From Acanthopleura granulata (Eukaryota; Mollusca; Polyplacophora; Chitonida; Chitonidae): a DNA stretch of 64,000 bases. Below, in pieces: positions 10,172 through 21,621 of this stretch (positions within the stretch are counted from its first letter, which is position 1; every line of letters starts with the position of its first letter). Both the position numbers and the translations under genes were made by a program. The notes under the pieces are model-generated. The model had not been told where the DNA came from, did no database searches, and was given only the letters and a program-made list of their open reading frames with translations. Location of the stretch: contig JABBOT010000004.1 in the NCBI GenBank assembly GCA_016165875.1, forward strand, positions 930,001 through 994,000. Direction: 5' to 3'.

Positions 10172-13100
10172 AAGTTCGACAGCCCGCTGCTGCCGATTTT
10201 TTCCCCGAGATCAGAACACAAGATCCTACTATCACTGATAATCTTACCAGCACTTAACTTTAGGTCTACGTGGCCAAAAAAGTCGCGTTCACATTTTCTG
10301 ATTTGTCATATCAACTCTTCGAATTCAAGAAATCTAATGAAAATAAGACAAACGATAATCACACGTGTGAACTCGTCTTTAAAACGCAGTCGGCCAATAA
10401 CGTCGGATAATGTGGATCAGTCCTGTTGGTAGTCGTGTTCCACCTTATAGATTCTGTTACACAATACTAAACGGATTTAATCTTTTGAGACTGAACTGTA
10501 GACACTCGTGTAACACGAACACCCTACCGACACTACCCGATTGTCGATAACTGAAAAGTAGAAATGACTCGGGCTCAAATCGTCTTCAATAGCCAGTACT
10601 GAGGTTCCATTCAGTTACATGACAATTGTGGACTTTAGGAATGACAAGTGTGCAGACAGAGTAACCGTGTCTTGGTAAAGGTGGAAAAACGAACACATGT
10701 TGAACTTTGCAGAACCCCTAAATGTGAAAACTAACGCTTACAGTAAAGACATAATGCTAAATGTCTTTAGCATTTAAAGTGTACAACTAGTAAAAAAACA
10801 TTGTATGCCTGAAAGGAAAGGCAACAGAAAGCCAGTAATAATGTAATTTTTTTTTACATTTATTTCTTACAAAAAATTGCACAAAAGAAATTATTTTCTA
10901 AGACGGTTTTTTTTTTAGACTACCTATTGTCAATGTTTTTCACATTATTCTAAGCACTTAAGCCAGAGATGCATTTACATAAAATGCCAATTTGATTTAT
11001 CCTAATTTAAAAGCCTTTTATGGCACAGTAAAAATTGAAATAAATAAATAAATGTAGATTTGGGAACAATTTTCCACGGCGATTTGAATGACATTGACTT
11101 TGTCACATGTTTATGTCCACTTCAAAGTTAAACGATTAACCTGTAACTTTTAGTAATCCACGGGTGGTGAGTCCAAAAAAAACAAAACAAAACAAAAAAA
11201 ACAAAACAAAATTAAAACGCCCGATTTGTTCATAAAAACCGTGTTATTTTCGCTCATCACTACCCAGGAGTATTATGACGGGATTTGTACACAATATAAT
11301 ATTACAGGTAATTTCGAACAGTTTGTCAAAAACCGCGTGAGGATCACTTAAAAAAAGAATGCCGGTTTTTTTTCTAATTTCGAATCAGATGTTTTCGACC
11401 AACGACATTATATGACCTTACAAACGAGATAAAAAACTCCAGAATGGGAGACTATCTCAAATCGCGCCATTATTTAAATAAATAAAATTAAATTTATTAA
11501 ATAAACTCCACGAGACTGGCAATCATTTTGCTCGGTTTCACTAAGATCGCATTCTCGATTTTTCGATTCGTACGTTCAGCCATATCACCCGCGGATTCGA
11601 GATTAGCTAAAATGGTGCAGTTTGTATGAAAAAAATGCGCGCCTTTTGTTATTCTAGACTCTTGTAGAACGTGAATGGACGTATCCGTCTTCCATCTCAA
11701 CAGGAGACGGACTCCAAACACGAAAATGCTTGACATTTAATCCCCGAACAAACGAGATGTTTATTGCGAAGTTATTAACTGTAAACATCAACAGATAGAA
11801 TATATGAATTTTCGATCAGAAAGCTCTTTAATTATCTGGTTAAGAAAGAAGTCTGTGAACCCACATTGACAAAAAACACAATGTTATATATTTTAAAGTT
11901 GCTGCAGCAAATGAATCATTTGTAAGTGTTTAACTGTATCATTTGTACATTTAACGTTGGATTTTAACATAAAGAGTTAAAGTTTTTACATGTCACCAAC
12001 TTCTCCACATCTTATTTTGCACAAACCACTAAATTTTAGACCTTTTCTAAATAAGTTTCACAGATAGCATATCACTCTGAAGTAACGTCTTGAAAATTCT
12101 TAAGCAATTCTTTAACTGTGGCATAACTCTTGCACTAACTTGAAATAGCTTTTCGTTCTGTTATCTACAACTGTACTTCCAACAAAACCCATACTCCCAC
12201 CCACACTCTCTATCCCAATGCTTAAAATTGAATGATATTTATAAAATTCACCCAAGCCTGAGGCCGTGGGTTTTCACACTTTTTCAATGTTCAGTCTATT
12301 TTCATACAAAATATTACACATATTACACTCTTGGCTATTAAATACAGCAATGCACAAAGCCACTTGACAAAGCTCAGCGGTTTCTCTGCAATTACAAATA
12401 TAAAGCGATGATTTTTGTTTTGCCATTGACTAACACTGGCCTTTGTTTAACACTACATCAACATCTGTGCAGCCTGACATTGGCAAACTTTTGTGCGTAA
12501 ACAGGAGACAACAGAACCCCAGAAAACCAAACTCCGTTGCATCATCATATCATAAACCGAGCCAGGTCAAAATACCTTCGGAATAAATTTAAAACCGGTC
12601 GCCACGTGAACACATGGAACTGTGTCGCGGCCAAAACAAAATTAACTATCAAATCTGAGCGGGGACACGCAATCACAACATTACACCAATATGGCTAATC
12701 AGTCCTTTATATGATCTGTGTATCGATGCAAGAAAGAGTGAATGTGGGATTAACTTACCTTCGGTAACTTCTTTTTTCTCTCATTCCTATCCCTTCAAGC
12801 AGACGAATGAAACGTGGTGTTCCCACCGAATTTTAAGAAGATCCATTGCAACCGAATGGGGTGTCTCCAGCAGTATTAAATATTGTCTGAATACTAACTG
12901 CCTATCTTATACTGTGAACATGTAGAACTCTCCTGTGCCAGAGTTAGTTTTGGTGACATTACATATCAGAAAATCGTCGAGGCGTATTTCTCGTTCCTGT
13001 TATGTAAATGGCGCTCATAGCTGACAACAACCAAACAACCACAGTGTAAGTGTAACATTTACAGTTAGATATGCATGTACATATAAACGGGATCAAATGC

Positions 13101-14454
13101 GGTGTTAAATTTGTTTTGAAAATAAGGCGTTTAAGGAGCGCGATGACAGTTTGAGAGACAACAACAACGCTTGTGTTGAATTGTGTGCATTTCCATGCGA
13201 ACTCCACGGGACTTATTGACACTCAATGAAACGTAGTAAATACGCATTACATAACGTTGTGTATTTGTACCATTACATTATCGTTATGCCTGAACTTTCT
13301 CAACCTAGAACGTGTATGTTAGATTCAGTTGTTGATTGTTTCTACCGACACTGTTTTATTGTGTTTCAGTTATTTACCTCAGCATGGTTCGGCAATAAAG
13401 GCGACTTGTTGCAGAACTTTGCGTGGTTATCTAATCTGTTAAAGCCCTCCGGGGTGAGGCAGCACACTAACTATGAATTATTTCACCAACCAAAAATGTT
13501 GAGTGGCTCTTTATTTCGACTGTCGCAAACTTCCCCGCAAAAAAATATCTCCGAATTCCGCTTGTGGTGATACCCTAGCTTTTCAGAGTAAATGGAGCCG
13601 ACCGTGACATCATCTTTTGAATTCCCACTTTTGCCTAACTCTTTACGCTTGTCTCACATTTTATGCACTTCGCATGACGCCCAACGCTTCCCCTCTTAAC
13701 TAAAGAAGTTAAATACGATACAATTCATATTAGGATCAGTGAATGGTGTGTGTAAATCTGCATTCACGGTACACAGCACCGCATTCGAGTGTTAAACCCA
13801 ACCCTTACCACCTTGGCATCAAGCAAAAATATCGATAAAATAACCACTTGTAGAAAGATGTCATTTAATTATCTGCTAAGACAAGAAGATCCCTTGGAAT
13901 ACAGTGGTTGACTGTCTCACATAAATAGTCTGTACAGACCTCAATAAAAGGACACAATTGTTTTATGACTTATTTGGAGGTATGAGTCAGAATTATAGCA
14001 AACGCCACTCCCTTCAAAATTCATGCGGGATACCATTATACCGTCATGGAACTTTTTGGTGGGGGGATAATTAAAGAATATCTTTGAATCGCCATGAAAG
14101 AATAGCGACTATCCTTATGTGCACAGCCCTATGCTCCCATGTCGGAAAGAAGTTTTCTGAAACTCTCCATCGGACACTACCCCCTATTTATTCGAACAAA
14201 CTATTAATACGTGACACACAGAACTTCTTAAGCACTTGAACAGGCACAGAATAATGCATCTGCCTTAGTGTTGTATGTTACTTTAATGTAAACTATTGCC
14301 GGGATGCTGAGTCGTTTGAATGACCGTATCAAACCGTCATTGAATTTTTGGTGGGAGAAAAACAGAGAATACCTGCGGTTGGTTAAAAGAACCATACATG
14401 TGTAATGACTCCACAAAACACAATTCATTAGGGTTTACATTATTACCATTAGGC
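10172..14454. other. Intergenic DNA without a recognised gene
   Basis: No conserved protein family, SINE or strong inverted repeat was found. CpG is frequent (five in 13561-13680), in contrast to the gene bodies on either side. A/C simple sequence occurs at 11176-11212 and AT-rich DNA at 11480-11510. Open frames at 11497-11736 (minus) and 13226-13570 (plus) are the longest, but show no recognisable domain. Confidence 0.55.
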
Positions 14455-14673
14455 AATAGCGTAATGACCCAGGAGCCTCTCGCTCAAGTTCGAGCCCAGC
14501 TCATGCTGGTTTCCTTTTCGGCAGTACGTAGGAAGGTCTGCCAGCTACCTGCAGATTGTCCTGGGTTTCCCACAGGTTCTGCCCGGTTTCCTCCCACCAT
14601 AATGCTGGCCGTCGTCGTGTAAGTGAAATATTCTTCAGTTCGACGTAAAACACATATCAATTAAATAAATAAG
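14455..14673 (+). repeat. SINE family A, plus orientation
   Basis: The copy spans the remnant of the tRNA-like head (GTAATGACCCAGGAGCC, box-B-like AAGTTCGAGCCC) to the tail (TCAATTAAATAAATAAGT). Its 3' end abuts the inverted-pair repeat starting at 14686. Confidence 0.88.
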
Positions 14674-14685
14674 TACAAGTTACTT

Positions 14686-15134
14686 TCAGCGTTTAGTGCA
14701 GTCCTGTCTCACTGTAGTTCGCTTTCAACTCAATTTCATGGCACGTGCATCGATATTTCGCTGGACGCGAACTCGATGCGTTGGTGCGTGGATTAACGCT
14801 CGACAACATATCTACAAGCATGGAGGTTTGTTCATGATTGGGAAGATTGATTGATTAATCAATTGATTAATTGAATGAATCACTGGCAGGCATTCCCATA
14901 TACACACCAGCTGGAGTCGAACCTGTGCCCCAACGGGTGAAGAGATTTGAAGATTTGCAAAAATAAAATGGGGTATCACGAAGGTTATCCAATCTTATTC
15001 CCGATGTTTTCCGTGTTGCTGCCGTCGTGAAACCAGCAAAGAGCTGGATTAATGTCCACGAAGTCACTGGAAGCTACAAAGGACTTTGGGCAGAGCTTCT
15101 TGACCAGTGCAGCCATACAGGTCGCTGTTATTAC
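14686..15134 (+). repeat. Long dispersed repeat, copy 2 of an inverted pair
   Basis: This is the reverse complement of 7018-7476. The homologous inner end (TCAGCGTTTAGTG) follows the SINE tail directly. The outer end is near GTCGCTGTTATTAC. The two copies enclose 7.2 kb that includes the integrase remnant. Confidence 0.85.
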
Positions 15135-15617
15135 ATAACACGTATTTTTTTTGCACAACTCGTTTGAATATTAATAATTACATAACACAGGCACCTTTTG
15201 TACATTCGTTTGTTTTTGTGTGATGACATGCAGCAAATTCATCTATAAATATTGCCGGAAGATTTATCCATACGTTTTATCAAGATTGGAACCGTGAAGG
15301 GAACTTGTTTCTCCCTTTTTATACATGTACTGTGTATGTATATATCTTCATTTTCCAGTATATTCTGTGCATTTTACACTTTAGTAAGCTGACTGCGTGT
15401 TGCGTCGATCCGAGTGTTTAAAGCCACTCGCAAGACTTTTTCGCTTCTAGAAGGACTGTCATTTTGATGGTTGCATGGGTGCTCAAATACTTTTAACGTA
15501 TATCCTATGGCAGCAAGGCGTATGGGAGAATTAAATGTGTGCATATCGACACTGGCCTGGTTAATGTAAAGATATATAAAAGCACAGATGGATGGCTCAT
15601 GAATACATAACATAAAT

Positions 15618-15946
15618 GACTTTTAAACTTTCGCCCATGACTAAGTTACCATATTTTTTCTGATCCTGAGAGTTCTGCATTAATTGAAGAGAGCTGTTCA
15701 GTTTCAAATTTATTTGGAATCAAATCAAATCATACTCATCTTCATTTTATCAAATCAGACAATTCTCCTGCAGCTACCCTTTCTTGAGTCATAAACGCGT
15801 AGAGATACAGGGAGCGTCTGGTTTGACATAATGAAAATGATCCTACTGGAGAAATATGTTTTAACTTCAAAAGTCATATTTTGTAGTATAAATTACTTTG
15901 CCTCTAAAATTAATTTTGGGCAAAATATTGGGTCATTTACACATTA
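15618..15946 (+). mobile_element. MITE family 1, diverged and internally expanded copy
   Basis: It shares the family core (CATGACTAAGTT, TTTTTCTGATYCTGAGAGTTCT) and the right end (GGGCAAAATATTGGGTCATTTAC). It is about 90 bp longer than other copies because of a TCAAATCAAATCA-containing insertion. Confidence 0.6.
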
Positions 15947-15974
15947 TATATTATGATAAAATTATCTTATCTTT

Positions 15975-16320
15975 TGGGGTGGGTTGTGGTCGAGTGGTTG
16001 AGACGCTAATAGCCTCTCAATCGCTTGATTCAAACTTTCCACCACTCTCGTATACCGTTCGTCGGATGTTGGTGACAAGAGACTGTTGACGAAGCTCGTA
16101 TACTTTGGCCACTGTCTCCAAAGCCTAAAAATTTATATACCTCAATGTAGCACGCTTGATTCGTTCACCCATAATACTGATCGCCACCTAGAGGAGGGAA
16201 TAACAGGACTGGTCATTCCGGTGTCAGTATGTGATTTAGTCCCAGGTTGCTCAGACGTTGGAATTTGCATTAGAAATGACGCGGTCGCTCAGACTGCAAT
16301 GTGAACAAGGACAGAACAAC
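15975..16320 (+). repeat. tRNA-derived SINE, family B-like
   Basis: The head has a box-A-like TGGTCGAGTGGTTGAGACG and a box-B-like GATTCAAACTTTCC. The body contains AACAGGACTGGTC and GGTGTCAGTATGTGA, which also occur in the copies at 20330 and 44505. Confidence 0.6.
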
Positions 16321-16909
16321 CTGTGATTGTCTGTGTGCTGGTTTTGTGTTGAAATCAAATCGAATATAACCTGCCAAAAAAAAAAAACAAAACAAAAGAA
16401 AAAAAACAACAGGGTAGAGTGTTAGAATCTGACACCAAACGTCACCCAAAGAAAAATGAGACGTTCGAATATCTGTGCAGACAGTTACCAATTCAAAACT
16501 TTAACGACAGGTTACTCGAAAAGATATCAGACAAACTGAAACAAGAACGACAAAGAATTCGTATCTATACTGCTACTTAAGGAACATACCGTCCAGAAAC
16601 TCGTATGTCATTCTGGAAAACATTGATTTCTCGAAACTAACCTCTGCGTAAATCATACCTCAACAGGGTTTTTTTACGACGTGAAAGGTTTAAGTAAAAA
16701 GAACTGTAAAAAAAATGAAGAAAACACTGGGTAGTGATAATGTTAATTAACCATAACCACAACCTTCCGAAGTCCACCTTGTATGACCTAGAAAAGAGGG
16801 CAGACGAGGAGAGAAGTGTTAAAGAAATCAACACAATTCTGCCACCCAAGTTACCTGTACTGATCGAAGAGTAGAAGAGCTTATGTGGGCCCACAAGGCC
16901 AGTCGTCAA

Positions 16910-17268
16910 TCGTTCGTCCGTCTGCCTCTCTATCAGTCTGGCTGTCCGGCGTCTGTCAAAACCTACTACTCCAACTGTAACAGTTTCAACAAAACTTGGT
17001 TAGAGTGTAGACTACATCAAGCTACATAATTCGCATTACTGATTTTCAATTTCGATGACCGATCCTCCGCCTGTCTGTGTGTACATCCAGCATATGTTAA
17101 AATTTCTTTCAAGAACGCCATACTTCTACGACTTTTGTCTGGTTTCTTGGAAACTTGGCAAAGCGTAGACAACATTAAGATGTATCATTCATAAAGCATC
17201 GAATGTCAGTTTCGATGACCGACTTTTTGTCTGTCCGTTCCACTTATTAGCTTTCAGGCAAGTTTCGA
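16910..17268. repeat. Degenerate tandem duplication, period about 165 bp
   Basis: Two diverged units share AACTTGG...GTAGAC...ACATYAAG, CAGTTTCGATGACCGA and CTGTCTGTCYG blocks. It directly precedes the palindromic element at about 17299. Confidence 0.5.
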
Positions 17269-17298
17269 ATTACGTCGTTATACGGCAATACAACGACA

Positions 17299-17553
17299 TC
17301 ACTTCGCGAAGTGACCTCATCGTTTTTCGGCATGGTAGGGTCAATTACCTATCCTTTAACATATAACTTATGTGTTCAGAAGAAACTACTGTCAGACTTT
17401 CGTTTCTGTAGCCCAAAAATGATATCTAGCATCACACATTTCGGAGGTTTTATTTCATTGTTTTTGATAAATGTTCAATATTGTATATACCAGTCTATGT
17501 TAAGTTGCGCATATTGACCCTACCACGCCGTAAAACGGCGATGCCACGTCACA
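17299..17553. mobile_element. Small inverted-repeat element (MITE-like)
   Basis: The left arm near 17306-17346 and the right arm near 17512-17553 are inverted (TCGGCATGGTAGGGTCAAT against its complement, plus GTGAC-CATCG further out). The left end includes a perfect 16-bp palindrome, TCACTTCGCGAAGTGA, at 17299-17314. The AT-rich centre has no coding content. Confidence 0.6.
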
Positions 17554-17936
17554 AACGGACATCAAGGTGGATGTTTTTATTTTTATGTCAATATATAGCA
17601 CTGGTCGTCTAATGGTAAATAGGTGCGTATACAACTATCCACTGAAATAAACATAAACTTTACGGGCAAACTGAATATACAGACTCTCAATTCTATGCAG
17701 CTGAACTGGTTGTTTGCAGTCTGGGCCTTGAACGTGCAGCCTGACAGGTAGGTATGGGTTATAAATGAAGCTGTAATTTCACCCGAAACACGATGGATAA
17801 GAAAAAAATTTCGCGAGATCAAAGTTATGTCCTTTTACAGTTGTGCGGCATTAGTTATCAGTCAGTCAAATTTCTGTCCACATGTGAAATGACATGAAAA
17901 CAAGCTAGTCGCATGACCTTGAGCGATCAGACTACC

Positions 17937-18019
17937 ATTATTTATTTATTTATTCATTTGATTGGTGCTAGAAGTCACACTTAAGAATATTTCACTCATT
18001 CGACAGCGGCCAGTATAGG
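17937..18019 (-). repeat. SINE family A, 3' fragment
   Basis: Tail and 3' module only (TATTTATTTATTTATTCATTTGATTGGTG... AAGAATATTTCACT... GCGGCCAG). It lies immediately before a full copy in the same orientation, so two insertions are stacked. Confidence 0.8.
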
Positions 18020-18021
18020 AA

Positions 18022-18294
18022 ATATTTATTTATTTATTTATTTGATTGGTGTTTTACGCCTTACACAAGAATATTTCACTTATACGACCGGGACCAGCAT
18101 TATGGTGGGAGGAAACCGGGCACAGCCCAGCGGAAACCCACGACCATCCGCAAGTTGCTTGGCAGACCTTCCCATGTACGGTCGAAGAGGAAGCCAACAT
18201 GAGCTGGACTTGAACTCACAGCGACCGCATTTGTGGGAGGCTTCTAGGTCATTGCGCTGCATTAGCGCGCTAACCGACTGAGCCCCGGAGGCCT
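18022..18294 (-). repeat. SINE family A, full-length reference copy
   Basis: On the minus strand it begins GGCCTCCGGGGCTCAGTCGG, a tRNA-like head with box A (CTCAGTCGGTTAGCGCG) and a box-B-like GAGTTCAAGTCC about 80 bases on. It runs through a conserved core (GGAAGGTCTGCC, CACCATAATGCTGG, AGTGAAATATTCTTG) and ends in an AAATAAATAAATA tail. Length is about 270 bp. It is non-autonomous and moved by a LINE in trans. This copy best defines the family; nine or ten others are in the window. Confidence 0.92.
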
Positions 18295-18818
18295 CGGGAG
18301 GAAATAAGATTACCATTAAGGTAACATGGGTAGGCTATTTGCATACACCCTGTTGCATCTGCAAATCTCCCAGGTGCGATCGGAACGTTGTCGTAGAATG
18401 TTCAAATCTTTAATGTCGCAGTTCTACATAAGAATTACACTGACTGATACTCGGCCTATATTCGCAATGGCTACGTCAACTTAGAATCCAATCCCATAAC
18501 AGGGTATAATCAAGGCTCTCCTGCATGCCTCCATTGTTACCCGTAGTCAGTTTTGGTAAGAGTCGACGAGGCTCTCATGTTTGGCCCTATATAGGCTTAC
18601 ATGGAGTTCAACAGAGATCCCTTGCAGTCTTCAACCATGCGGTGTGAAATAATGGGAAAATTAGCAACTGTCTTTACCAAACGGCTAAACGGTTTCGTTT
18701 GGCATTCCGGGTGCACAAACTCCCGCCAACTCTGAACACATATATGTATCTATACATTCTCAACAACAGACAAGGGGACAAAACTCTACATTGGCGTCGT
18801 AGTGGGGAATCTTGCATG

Positions 18819-19438
18819 AGTCTGGATGAAGCCTAATGAATTAGACGTTGTATGCTACCGATACAACGTCAAACAGAGGTTCATTCGAAAAAAGAGGGGT
18901 ATTTTGCTATCCGTATTTAGACAGACGCTGCCTACCCTTTAAAATCTGTGTCTTGCTCAATCACCGATGATCAGCCGAGGGGATCGCATGTCGCAGTGTT
19001 AGGGCCATATCGGCTGTTTTAGACCATTGCTTCGGTCAAGAATTCCGGCAGTTCGTCATTTTTAGTCAACCGTCAAGAGAAGCCAGTAATTTCCGTGCTG
19101 TTGAGTTTTTCGGTGCAGGATTCACGCTGCTACATAGGTAGATCAACAACGTCCCACAGCGTGAAGAATTTACAAAAATGTCTAGCGATCGGCAAGCAGT
19201 TAATAATGGGACCGCTGCGTAAAACAATCGATGTGAGCTTAAGACAAGCGTTTTAAAAGCACTGCGACGTGGATCCCGCTCGATTGAGTCTCATTGTTGA
19301 TTGAGGAACATACAGATTTTAAAGGGTAGGCATCGTCGAAATACGGACAGGAAAATACTCCTCGTTTGCCCAATAGACATCAGTTAGAAGTTGTATCGGT
19401 AAGATATAACGTCAGTTTTCATTAGGCTAGTCTGGATG
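18819..19438. mobile_element. Mutator-like non-autonomous foldback element with target duplication
   Basis: The element, 18830-19428 (599 bp), has long terminal inverted repeats. The left arm runs to about 19008 and the right arm from about 19253. Ends read AGCCTAATGAA inward, and TACCGATACAAC and ACAGATTTTAAAGGGTAGGC are shared. It is flanked by AGTCTGGATG at 18819-18828 and again at 19429-19438, a 10-bp direct repeat fitting a target-site duplication. TIRs of about 180 bp and a 9-11 bp duplication are the signature of Mutator-like elements. The ~245 bp centre has no reading frame, so it would depend on a transposase elsewhere. Confidence 0.8.
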
Positions 19439-19509
19439 GAGACCCAAACGCACCACCAAACTTAAATGAATCGGTGCAATGCCCATTACTTGAACTCTGC
19501 AAAAAGCTT

Positions 19510-20125
19510 CCAAAACCATTGACATCTTCCCCCTTGAAGGGTCAACACGGCGAATAAATTATCTGGCACCGGTCATTTTCTCTTTCATAACAAATACTTG
19601 TTCAGGGGGCAGGGTGTTGGATTTATCAAGAACATCCGACGATTGAGCAAATCTTGCCGAGCTTCGAGGCATGTGTCGGTGTGACTTTGTGAGTGTGTGT
19701 GTGTGTGTGAGGGGGGGGGGATGGGTGGTGGGTAGCAGTGCTTCGCGGAATCCGTGGAGCCAATAAGTCGTCTACCAAAGGTCATTTTCTCTTCTAAACA
19801 TATCATTGGTCATACATTTGGACACAACCGCCTCCATTTATAGCCGCTAATTGATGCATGGAGCTTGGGGGCCGTATTTGTTTCGTGGGGGGCACGGTGG
19901 CAATGATATTTTTCGCAGCGTATGGCGGGGTCAGTGCAGCGGATAAAATGTCCGACACGGGTCATTTTCTCCCCCATAGCATATGCTTGATTAGATGGCA
20001 TTAGATTTAACAGGTAGCTGCTAAGTTTGAGATGGCCAAATTGTTTCAGATAGTGGGCACAATATCGGAGTGTCTAGTGGGGTCATCGTAGCGAAAAAAA
20101 GAAAAAGTCACTGGTCATTTTAGAT
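19510..20125 (+). repeat. Degenerate satellite-like tandem array, units about 150-210 bp
   Basis: GGTCATTTTCTC-like blocks recur at 19572, 19782, 19963 and (shorter) 20112, followed by an ATAACA...CTTG-like segment in three of them. Other shared blocks are AGTG..GCG.AA and GATTTA. Units have diverged strongly. A GT repeat (19693-19708) followed by a G10 run sits inside. Confidence 0.6.
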
Positions 20126-20329
20126 ACACCGAAATGTACTTCATCATTTAAACCCAGAAAGAGATTTGTGACCGTTTTAGAGTATCAACACTTGGGCGAA
20201 GGCAAATCATACACACAGTCACGTCAGTGTTTTGTGAAAAGGATCTGTGGTTTTGGAGATCTAGGCGATAGAAAGGAGTGAGTACCACAGCAACCAAGCG
20301 GTCGCCAGCCGTCTTTCACGAAAAATGCA

Positions 20330-20690
20330 GACCGCCATGGTGGAGTGGACGGTTAGAGCGTCCTCCTCGAGGTCGAGAGATTCGGGATCAATCTCAGTCT
20401 CAAAGGCTTTGAAAAATGGTACTTGTTGGTGCCTCGTTTGGCGCTCGGCACTAAAAAATAAGATCACGGAAACAGGGCTGGTCGGCACCACTGTCAGTAT
20501 AATGTGACTGGGTGGGGTGTCATTTCTGATGTCTTCGGCATGATGTTCCAGAGGCGGCAGTACTTTGGTGGCATGAACATGAACAAGAAGACACAGTGTA
20601 TATACATTCTAAGGACTCCTCGTCGTCGGAGTGAAAGATGACTAAGTGCGACGTAAAACCCTAAACAAATATGTATAAATACATACGTAA
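20330..20690 (+). repeat. tRNA-derived SINE, family B reference copy
   Basis: The head is GGTGGAGTGGACGGTTAGAGCG (box-A-like), then GGTCGAGAGATTCGGGATC (box-B-like). The body has TTGAAAAATGGTACTTGTTG, AACAGGGCTGGTCGG, GTCAGTATAATGTG, GATGTTCCAG and ATTCTAAGGACTCCTCGTCG. The tail is TATGTATAAATACATAC. It aligns along its length with 44505-44812. Confidence 0.85.
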
Positions 20691-21439
20691 ATGTATGTAC
20701 ATTTATGTATTCATCCCGTAAGAGCCACACTTGACAACTGTTTTGGACTTCAAACATCGTTCAGAAAGGACTTATCTGACTTGGTGTGAAAGTGCGTCAG
20801 CTCTATCATTGCTTGCCTCTGCAGCTATGATACGAAAAGTGAAATCGCCACCTGGGGCTGAAAGGCCCTATGTCTCTCCATCACCATTGGAATCTATTGA
20901 CACCTTTCACTTCTGGGTAACTATCCATCGCTAAAATTATATATTCTTTAAAGAGATCGTGTAGCTAATTTTCTTAATGAAACTGGCCTTGGGAATTTGA
21001 CTTTGAATAACTGTTGAACGGTCTGAACTGTAGATCTATACTCCATATAGCTTTTATCTTTGCTGAATCGATCTTAATATATCATGTTGACATCTTGAGT
21101 TGCTGTATCGGTAATGTTAAATGCATCAAGTCATGATAACATAACTCTAATGCATGTGTTGTCTAAACTTAGTTCTCGTGTATCAGGTATATTTCTTTTC
21201 ATTTTTTACTGCTAGTGAGTATTATTTTCTATATAAAACTGTTAAACTGTTAAAGCCGTGTTTATACATTTTTTGGCATTTAAATTATTTTTCTGCCACA
21301 AAATCCGCCACCATTAGATAGAGACTACAAATGAAATAATTATGAAAGTTGGCGAAAATGGCAATCTTTGTAAACGCTGATTTAATATTCCGGGTCACCG
21401 TCAGCATCTACATGTACACGATAAAGCTTGACAAGGGGA

Positions 21440-21621
21440 ATAACTCAAGCTGAAAAATGTGTTTAAGCTGGTGGCCAAACTAAGCGCGGAAAGGGAATCC
21501 CTACATCCGGGTCCTCCGGAGACGTCCCTGGCTAATCCATTTAGCAACTGGCAGCTGTTCGTCTTCCTTTTCTTGTGTTTGCGGGCGGGTGATCATAAGG
21601 AGGACATATGTGACACTTTCG
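21440..21621 (+). promoter_or_regulatory. Candidate non-coding first exon of KANK
   Basis: A GC-richer block ends in TTTCG followed by GTAAGTCTT, a strong donor at 21622. It lies just before the point at which CpG becomes rare (about 22.45 kb) and stays so until the KANK exons. The reading frame in it (ATG 21459) would leave the donor in phase 1, which does not match the KANK start exon, so untranslated use is more likely. Inference from composition and one splice signal only. Confidence 0.3.

Noticed and set aside
13226..13570. 114-codon plus-strand frame as a gene
   Set aside because: No recognisable family, no promoter or splice context, and length is compatible with chance in this composition.
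15975..16060. Possible tRNA gene (box A/B-like sequence)
   Set aside because: No cloverleaf with paired acceptor stem; the body continues into SINE family B sequence.
18200..18294. Possible tRNA gene on the minus strand
   Set aside because: This is the tRNA-like head of a SINE; the same head and body recur elsewhere in the window.
19693..19720. GT repeat plus G run as a regulatory element
   Set aside because: An ordinary microsatellite inside a degenerate array; nothing points to function.
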